Below are positions 59,032 to 64,000 of a stretch of DNA of 64,000 nucleotides, one piece after another (the first letter of the stretch is position 1; each line of letters starts with the position of its first letter). A model generated the notes under the pieces. The model was not told the DNA's origin and made no database searches. It saw only the letters and a list, made by a program, of their open reading frames with translations. The position numbers were made by a program, and so were the translations under genes. The DNA comes from Marmoricola sp. OAE513 (GTDB lineage Bacteria > Actinomycetota > Actinomycetes > Propionibacteriales > Nocardioidaceae): assembly GCF_040546585.1 (NCBI RefSeq), contig NZ_JBEPOC010000001.1, forward strand, positions 2,170,001 through 2,234,000, given 5' to 3'.

Positions 59032-60437
59032 GCATCTCGACAAGCTCGATGACCGGGAGCGGTATCGACGGCATCAAGGAGGTGTCGCGCCGGTTCCCCG
59101 AGGACGCGCACGGCCACCTCGAGGACCTCCGCGACGACCCGATCGACCTGCTGCACCGGGTGCGCGAGGAGTGCGGCGAGATCGGCCGCTTCCGGCTCGC
59201 CGACCGCGACGTCGTCCTGGTCACCGGAGCCGAGGCCAACGAGGCGTTCTTCCGGGCGCCCGACGAGATCCTCGACCAGGCCGCGGCGTACCCGTTCATG
59301 ACGCCGATCTTCGGCAAGGGCGTCGTCTTCGACACCTCGCCCGAGCAGCGGTCGGAGGCGCTGAAGAACCAGGCGCTCAAGGGCGAGATGATGCGCGGCC
59401 ACGCCGCGACCATCGAGAACGAGATCAACCAGATGGTCGCCGACTGGGGCGAGGAGGGGGAGATCGACCTGCTCGCGTTCTTCGCCGAGCTCACGATCTA
59501 CACCACCTCGGCCTGCCTGATCGGCATGCCGTTCCGCTCCGAGCTCGACGGCCGGTTCGCGGAGTACTACCACGAGCTCGAGCGCGGCACCGATGCGTTG
59601 GCCTACGTCGACCCGTACATGAAGGGCGTCGAGTCCTTCGAGATCCGCGACGCCGCCCGGCTCAAGCTGGTCGACCTGGTGCAGGCGATCATCGACAAGC
59701 GCCATGTGCGCGGCAAGGTCGCCCGCGAGGACCGCGACCTGCTCGACGTCCTGATCTCGCTCAAGAACGAGGACGGCACCGACCACTTCACCGCGGACCA
59801 GATCACCGGCATGTTCATCTCGATGATGTTCGCCGGGCACCACACCTCGTCCGGTACGGCGGCGTGGACGCTGATCGAGCTGCTCCGCAACCCCGCAGCG
59901 ATGGCCGACATCGTGGCCGAGCTCGACCACCTGTACGCCGACGGGTCGGAGGTCTCCTTCCAGGCGCTGCGTTCGATCCCGAACCTCGAGGCCACCCTGA
60001 AGGAGACGTTGCGGCTGCACCCGCCGCTGATCCTGCTGCTGCGCGTCGCCCAGGAGGACTTCGAGATCGGCGGGCACCTGCTGCCGGCCGGCACGATGGT
60101 CGGGGCCAGCCCGCGGGTCTCCAACCGGATCGCCGAGGACTTCCCGAACCCCGACGCGTTCGACCCCGGCCGCTACCTCGACCCGAACCAGGCCGACCTG
60201 CAGAACCGCTGGACCTGGATCCCGTTCGGCGCGGGCAAGCACCGCTGCGTCGGCAACGCCTTCGCGATGATGCAGCTCAAGGCGATCTTCTCGGTGCTGC
60301 TGCGTGACTACACCTTCGAGATGGTGCTGCCTTCGGAGGAGTACAAGGACGACACCTCGAAGATGGTGATCCAGCTCGCCAGCCCCGCCACCGTCCGCTA
60401 CCGGCGCCGTTCGTCGAGCGGGGTCGAGACGCCGTGA
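59028..60437 (+). CDS. cyp51: Sterol 14-alpha-demethylase CYP51
   Basis: A 469-residue P450 with both CYP51 family signatures: YPFMTPIFGKGVVFD at 88-102 (Y-x2-F-x3-P-x-F-G-x2-V-x-F-D, with spacing as in bacterial CYP51) and AGHHTSS at 269-275 in the I-helix. ExxR is E326-R329 and the haem Cys is 407 in FGAGKHRCVG. Long blocks such as FFAELTIYT and NRWTWIPFGAG match my memory of M. tuberculosis CYP51. The family removes the C14 methyl of sterols using a ferredoxin, which is the next gene. Both termini are encoded by the dispersed repeat element. Start ATG follows GGAGGAGAA. Confidence 0.95.
   Translation: MSISTSSMTGSGIDGIKEVSRRFPEDAHGHLEDLRDDPIDLLHRVREECGEIGRFRLADRDVVLVTGAEANEAFFRAPDEILDQAAAYPFMTPIFGKGVVFDTSPEQRSEALKNQALKGEMMRGHAATIENEINQMVADWGEEGEIDLLAFFAELTIYTTSACLIGMPFRSELDGRFAEYYHELERGTDALAYVDPYMKGVESFEIRDAARLKLVDLVQAIIDKRHVRGKVAREDRDLLDVLISLKNEDGTDHFTADQITGMFISMMFAGHHTSSGTAAWTLIELLRNPAAMADIVAELDHLYADGSEVSFQALRSIPNLEATLKETLRLHPPLILLLRVAQEDFEIGGHLLPAGTMVGASPRVSNRIAEDFPNPDAFDPGRYLDPNQADLQNRWTWIPFGAGKHRCVGNAFAMMQLKAIFSVLLRDYTFEMVLPSEEYKDDTSKMVIQLASPATVRYRRRSSSGVETP
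59034..59058. repeat. Dispersed palindromic element at the CYP51 start
   Basis: ATCTCGACAAGCTCGATGAC with the following CGGGA matches the dispersed element and encodes residues 3-11 (ISTSSMTGS) of CYP51, a stretch absent from other CYP51 proteins as I recall them. Confidence 0.7.
60408..60433. repeat. Dispersed palindromic element at the CYP51 end
   Basis: CGTTCGTCGAGCGGGGTCGA with GACGCC after it is a degenerate copy. It encodes the last residues (SSSGVETP) of CYP51 and abuts the ferredoxin start. Confidence 0.5.
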
Positions 60438-60628
60438 AGGTCGCAGCCGACCTGGAGCTGTGCCAGGGACACCAGATGTGCCAGTTCGAGGCACCTGACG
60501 TGTTCGGCCTCAACGACGCCGAGGACAAGGTCGTCCTGCTCGACGACAACCCGCCCGAGGACCTGCGGTCGCAGGTCCAGCAAGCCGTGAAGTACTGCCC
60601 TGCAATGGCTCTCACCCTGGAGGATTGA
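60434..60628 (+). CDS. 3Fe-4S ferredoxin of the CYP51 system
   Basis: A 64-residue ferredoxin. The cluster motif is C10-x2-H13-x2-C16 with C55-P56: the second cysteine is histidine, the pattern known for mycobacterial ferredoxins such as Rv0763c that serve CYP51. It would carry electrons from a ferredoxin reductase, not seen in the window, to the P450. Start GTG 60434 overlaps the CYP51 stop (GTGA), so the two are made together. Confidence 0.93.
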   Translation: MKVAADLELCQGHQMCQFEAPDVFGLNDAEDKVVLLDDNPPEDLRSQVQQAVKYCPAMALTLED

Positions 60629-60629
60629 C

Positions 60630-61289
60630 ATGCCCGACTACACCCGCGCCGAGCTCGAGGAGTTCTGGGACTCCTGGCTGGCGGTCAACCGCGAGGCCGA
60701 GCGCATCGGCGACTGGCGGATCATGGCCGAGCACTACGCCGTCGATGCGACGTACGGCTGGATGTACGCCCCCGACGAGCACTTCATGGCGGTCGGTCGC
60801 GATCAGATCCGTGACTGGGCGATCGGTATCGAGATGGACGGCCTTGACGGCTGGCACTACGACTACCAGGCCTCGCTGATCGACGACCAGAAGGGAATGA
60901 TCGTCGGCTTCTGGAAGCAGAAGTCCGGCATCCTCGACGACTCCGGCAAGGAGTTCGAGATCCTTGGCATCGGCGGATCCTGGTTCGGTGTCGAGCGTCA
61001 GACCGAGGGCGAGGATGCGGGCAAGCTCAAGTTCGCCTGGCAGCGCGACTGGTTCGACATGCCGTCGACCGCGCACACGTTCGTCGAGATCATCAAGGCG
61101 AACAAGGCTCCCGAGACGCTGCTCAAGCGGATGGCCGTCAGCGGTCACGGCGTCCCCGGGCACTACCACTACGAGGACATCCCCTCGCCGGTCTGGCCGC
61201 CGCCGGTCGAAGCCGGGAACTACCTGACCCAGACCCCGACCGACGTCTCCGCAGGCTCGACGGCCGAGGCCACGGAGGCGACGGCATGA
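60630..61289 (+). CDS. NTF2/SnoaL-like protein
   Basis: A 219-residue protein with a cone-shaped NTF2-like fold suggested by FWDSWLAVNREAERIGDWRI given by FWDSWLAVN, and by HYAVDATYGWMYAP and WHYDYQASLIDDQKGMIVGFW split as YDYQASLIDDQKG. Family members are isomerases, hydratases or ligand binders for hydrophobic compounds. The C-terminal 30 residues are a Ser/Thr/Ala-rich tail. Starts 1 nt after the ferredoxin stop, after GGAGG; its stop overlaps the ALDH start. Confidence 0.82.
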   Translation: MPDYTRAELEEFWDSWLAVNREAERIGDWRIMAEHYAVDATYGWMYAPDEHFMAVGRDQIRDWAIGIEMDGLDGWHYDYQASLIDDQKGMIVGFWKQKSGILDDSGKEFEILGIGGSWFGVERQTEGEDAGKLKFAWQRDWFDMPSTAHTFVEIIKANKAPETLLKRMAVSGHGVPGHYHYEDIPSPVWPPPVEAGNYLTQTPTDVSAGSTAEATEATA

Positions 61290-62740
61290 CCACCCCCGCA
61301 CCCCTGCAGCTGATCGACGGCAAGCTCACGCCGGCGAGCGACGGCGCGACGTACGCGATCCTCAACCCGGCCACCGGTGCCGAGATCGGCCAAGCACCGG
61401 ACAGCACCGCGGACGACGTCGAGGCAGCGATCGCCGCGGCCCGGCGCGCCTTCGACGAGTCCGACTGGTCGACGAACCTCGAGCTGCGGGTGCGCTGCAT
61501 CCGTCAGCTCCAGAAGGCGCTGTACGACAACGCCGACGACTTCAAGGCGCTCACCACTGCTGAGGTGGGCATGCCCGGTTTCATGATCGGTGCGGCCGGG
61601 TTCGACGGTCCGGTCGACGGGCTCACCTTCGTCGCCGACACCGCGGAGTCCTACGAGTTCGAGACCGACCTCGGCGTCGCCTCGCCGATGGGCATCCCGA
61701 GCCGCCGGACGGTCCGCCGCGAGCCGGTCGGCGTCGTCGCGGCGATCACACCGTGGAACGTCCCGACGCAGATCAACCTCGCGAAGGTCGCCCCGGCTCT
61801 GGCGGCCGGGTGCACCGTCGTGCTCAAGCCTGCTCCGGACACCCCGTGGCTGGCCTACGAGCTCGGGCGCCTGGTGGCGGAGCACACCGACATCCCGGCG
61901 GGCGTCTTCAACGTCGTCGCGCCGAAGTCGAACGAGGTCGCCGCGGTGCTGACGACCGACCCGCGGATCGACATGGTCTCCTTCACCGGCTCGACGCAGA
62001 CCGGTCGCGCGATCATGGCCGCCGCTGCTCCGACGCTGAAGAAGGTGTTCCTCGAGCTCGGCGGAAAATCCGCCGCGATCGCGCTCGACGACGCCGACGT
62101 CGCCTCGGTCGCCGGTGCCACCGCGTTCGCCGCCTGCATCCACGCCGGCCAGGGCTGCGCGATCACCACCCGTCTGGTCGTGCCGCGCGAGAAGTACGAC
62201 GAGGCCGTCCAGGTCGCCGCGGCGACGATGGAGTCGATCGGCGCCAAGGACCCGACGGACCCCGGCACGATCTGCGGGCCGGTGATCTCCGCGGTCCAGC
62301 GCGACCGCGTCGAGGGCTACCTCAAGCTCGCGCTCGAGGAGGGCGGCACCTTCGCCACCGGTGGGTCGGTCATCGATCAGGACGGGTTCTGGATCCAGCC
62401 GACCGTCGTCGCCGGGCTCGACAACTCCTCGCGTCTGGCGCAGGAGGAGATCTTCGGGCCGGTGCTCGTCGTCATCCCGCACGACGGGGACGACGACGCG
62501 GTCCGGATCGCCAACGACTCGGCGTACGGGCTCTCGGGGTCGGTCGACTCCGGCGACCTCGCCCGCGCGAAGGCCGTGGCTGCTCGGATCCGTACCGGCA
62601 CGCTCGCAGTGAACGGCGGAGTCTGGTTCAGCCCGGACGCGCCGTTCGGTGGCTACAAGCAGTCCGGCATCGGCCGGGAGATGGGCGTCGCCGGGTTCGA
62701 GGAGTACCTGGAGACCAAGACCATCGCCGAACCCGCGTAG
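61286..62740 (+). CDS. NAD(P)-dependent aldehyde dehydrogenase
   Basis: A 484-residue ALDH that oxidises an aldehyde to a carboxylate. NAD site VVAAITPWNVPTQINL and FTGSTQTGR, catalytic Glu257 in FLELGGKSA and catalytic Cys291 in GQGCAITTR. Length normal. Coupled to the NTF2-like gene at ATGA. The same family (Rv0768, aldA) lies near CYP51 in M. tuberculosis. It may take on the aldehyde formed by the SDR, or formate-linked products; the substrate is inferred only. Confidence 0.94.
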   Translation: MTTPAPLQLIDGKLTPASDGATYAILNPATGAEIGQAPDSTADDVEAAIAAARRAFDESDWSTNLELRVRCIRQLQKALYDNADDFKALTTAEVGMPGFMIGAAGFDGPVDGLTFVADTAESYEFETDLGVASPMGIPSRRTVRREPVGVVAAITPWNVPTQINLAKVAPALAAGCTVVLKPAPDTPWLAYELGRLVAEHTDIPAGVFNVVAPKSNEVAAVLTTDPRIDMVSFTGSTQTGRAIMAAAAPTLKKVFLELGGKSAAIALDDADVASVAGATAFAACIHAGQGCAITTRLVVPREKYDEAVQVAAATMESIGAKDPTDPGTICGPVISAVQRDRVEGYLKLALEEGGTFATGGSVIDQDGFWIQPTVVAGLDNSSRLAQEEIFGPVLVVIPHDGDDDAVRIANDSAYGLSGSVDSGDLARAKAVAARIRTGTLAVNGGVWFSPDAPFGGYKQSGIGREMGVAGFEEYLETKTIAEPA

Positions 62741-62741
62741 T

Positions 62742-62795
62742 CGGTCGTCGACCTTGCCGAGACGTCACCCGATCTCGGCAAGCTCGATCACCGGA
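62742..62795. repeat. Inverted pair of the dispersed element between ALDH and SDR genes
   Basis: CGGTCGTCGACCTTGCCGAG (62742-62761) faces GATCTCGGCAAGCTCGATCA (62771-62790) across a 6-bp centre after the shared bases, forming a hairpin of about 18 bp. It fills the gap between two genes of the operon and may reduce read-through. Confidence 0.7.
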
Positions 62796-62818
62796 ACCCT
62801 CAACCAACGGACAAGGAC

Positions 62819-63574
62819 ATGAACATGCGTTTCGAGAACAAGGTCGTCATCGTCACCGGCGCTGCCCAGGGCATCGGCGAGGCGTACGCCAAGGCGCTCG
62901 CCGCCGAGGGTGCCTCGGTCGTCGTCGCCGACCTCAACGAGGACTCCGGCAAGCAGGTCGTCGCGGCGATCGAGGAGGCCGGCGGCAAGGCCATCTTCGT
63001 CCGCACCGACGTCTCCGACGCCGAGTCCGCCAACGCGATGGCCGAGGCGACGATGTCGGCGTACGGGCGCATCGACGGCCTGATCAACAACGCGGCCATC
63101 TACGGCGACATGGCCTTCGACCTGCTGATCACGGTCGACTGGGACTACTACAAGAAGTTCATGAGCGTGAACCTCGACGGATCGCTGGTGGTGACGCGTG
63201 CGGTCTACGGCCACATGGCGAAGACCGGCGGCGGCTCCATCGTCAACCAGTCCTCGACCGCGTCGTGGCTGTACTCGGGCTTCTACGGTCTGGCCAAGGC
63301 TGCGACCAACAGCCTGACCCAGCAGCTCGCCCACGAGCTCGGCGGCCAGGGCATCCGGGTCAACGCGATCGCGCCGGGCCCGGTGGACACCGAGGCGACC
63401 CGCACCCAGGCCGGCGACGCCGCGCACGACATCGTCAAGAACAGCCTGGCAATCAAGCGGATCGGGCAGGTCGAGGACATGGTCGGCGCCGCACTGTTCC
63501 TGCTCTCCGACGAGTCGTCGTGGGTCACCGCGCAGATCCTCGCCGTCGACGGCGGTCAGGTGTTCCGCTCGTGA
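62819..63574 (+). CDS. Short-chain dehydrogenase/reductase
   Basis: A 251-residue SDR of FabG type. TGAAQGIG Rossmann motif, NNAA (in LINNAAIYG, where most have NNAG), and catalytic YGLAK in SGFYGLAKAATNSL. The C-terminal LFLLSDESSWVTAQILAVDG is typical. Start ATG 62819 or 62825; AAGGAC upstream suits the second better. Rv0769 is an SDR in the same relative place in M. tuberculosis. Stop overlaps the HIBADH start. Confidence 0.92.
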   Translation: MNMRFENKVVIVTGAAQGIGEAYAKALAAEGASVVVADLNEDSGKQVVAAIEEAGGKAIFVRTDVSDAESANAMAEATMSAYGRIDGLINNAAIYGDMAFDLLITVDWDYYKKFMSVNLDGSLVVTRAVYGHMAKTGGGSIVNQSSTASWLYSGFYGLAKAATNSLTQQLAHELGGQGIRVNAIAPGPVDTEATRTQAGDAAHDIVKNSLAIKRIGQVEDMVGAALFLLSDESSWVTAQILAVDGGQVFRS

Positions 63575-64000
63575 CCTCCCCGTTGGTTGAGCCTGTCGAA
63601 ACCAGGGCCGGGTTCATCGGCCTGGGCAACATCGGCAAGCCGATGGCGCTCCGGCTCGCGGGTTGGGAGGGCGGCCTGACCGTCTTCGACCTCGCGCCCG
63701 AGCCGCTGGCCGAGGCCGAGAAGGCCGGCGCACGGGTCGCGTCGTCGGTGGGCGACCTTGCTGCCGAGTGCGGGTACATCTCGGTGATGGTGAACACCGA
63801 CGAGCAGGTGCGCGACGTGATGGGGGAGATCCTCGGTGCGGCCAAGCCGGGCACCGTAGTGGCCGTCCACTCGACCATCTCGCCGGACCTGCCGCCGCGT
63901 CTGGAGGACCTCGGGGGCCGCAACGACCTGCTGGTGGTCGACGCCCCGGTCTCCGGTGGTTCGATGGGTGCGGGGGAGGGAACGCTCGCGATCATGGTCG
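63571..64000 (+). CDS. 3-hydroxyisobutyrate dehydrogenase-family protein (partial, C-terminus off window)
   Basis: The first 143 residues of a beta-hydroxyacid dehydrogenase. After a repeat-encoded leader (TSPLVEPVETR) the Rossmann strand FIGLGNIGKPMALRLAG begins; HSTISPDLPPRL and the substrate-binding signature VDAPVSGGSMGA follow. Substrate unknown. GTG 63571 overlaps the SDR stop. The natural start may once have been downstream, before the repeat extended the N-terminus. Rv0770 belongs to this family and lies at the matching spot in M. tuberculosis. Confidence 0.9.
   Translation, partial: MTSPLVEPVETRAGFIGLGNIGKPMALRLAGWEGGLTVFDLAPEPLAEAEKAGARVASSVGDLAAECGYISVMVNTDEQVRDVMGEILGAAKPGTVVAVHSTISPDLPPRLEDLGGRNDLLVVDAPVSGGSMGAGEGTLAIMV
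63580..63608. repeat. Dispersed palindromic element at the HIBADH start
   Basis: CCGTTGGTTGAGCCTGTCGA with AACCAGGGC after it is the TTGAGCCTGTCGAA variant of the element. In frame it encodes PLVEPVET at the protein N-terminus. Confidence 0.7.

Overview
The window is a stretch of chromosome from a high-GC actinobacterium, most likely Nocardioides or a close relative in the Propionibacteriales. This is an inference from gene content and style. It rests on strong G/C bias at third codon positions, a bldC-like regulator, small actinobacterial families (DUF3073, DUF3151), separate PurS/PurQ/PurL subunits, two LytR-CpsA-Psr proteins, and P450 loci arranged as in mycobacteria. No phage gene, transposase, CRISPR array or rRNA was seen. 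There is one tRNA (Phe, GAA anticodon).

Layout. 1-9.3 kb: DedA (cut by the window edge), a SpoU methyltransferase, class II aldolase, a DHA2 exporter, a lipid kinase, purA with an amino-acid permease, a catalase-like haem protein and a phosphoribosyltransferase. 9.4-13.8 kb: two regulator-controlled units, a TetR/CYP136-type P450/SDR locus and a TetR/alpha-beta hydrolase pair, each with a clear palindromic operator. 13.9-16.6 kb: purD-purB. 16.6-19.9 kb: two related sulfotransferases around a frameshifted beta-propeller gene, then a TetR. 20-28.6 kb: a phosphotransferase-like pair, a HIT protein, a secreted repeat protein, a large LuxR ATPase, an MFS carrier and a lipoprotein. 28.6-45.8 kb: purC, purSQ, purL and purFM, interleaved with cell-envelope genes (two LCP proteins, a DUF1906 lysozyme-like protein, a flippase), an acyl-CoA ligase and an M20 peptidase. 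46-58 kb: bldC, enoyl-CoA hydratase, patatin, matrixin-like protease, a Baeyer-Villiger-type monooxygenase, an M15 peptidase, inverted 32-bp repeat arrays, a frameshifted thiolase-SDR pair next to an HxlR regulator, a sigma/anti-sigma fusion, a GNAT and tRNA-Phe. 58.2-64 kb: an operon SDR-CYP51-ferredoxin-NTF2-like-aldehyde dehydrogenase-SDR-HIBADH, whose order resembles the mycobacterial CYP51 region.

How it fits together. purA, D, B, C, S, Q, L, F and M lie within 40 kb, so nine de novo purine enzymes are here as separate transcription units, nearly all on the plus strand. The second theme is lipid, sterol or other hydrophobic substrate oxidation: two P450s, a BVMO, several SDRs, thiolase, enoyl-CoA hydratase, acyl-CoA ligase and ALDH, mostly under local TetR or HxlR control.

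Three genome-wide habits stand out. First, about 23 genes have a TANNNT-like -10 box ending 6-8 nt before the start codon, which implies leaderless mRNAs. Second, a dispersed palindromic element (core TCGAGCTTGTCGAGA) lies between genes and also inside purC, CYP51 and the HIBADH gene. Third, three genes carry single-base frameshifts, two of them at C4 homopolymers, so sequencing error must be excluded before calling them pseudogenes.
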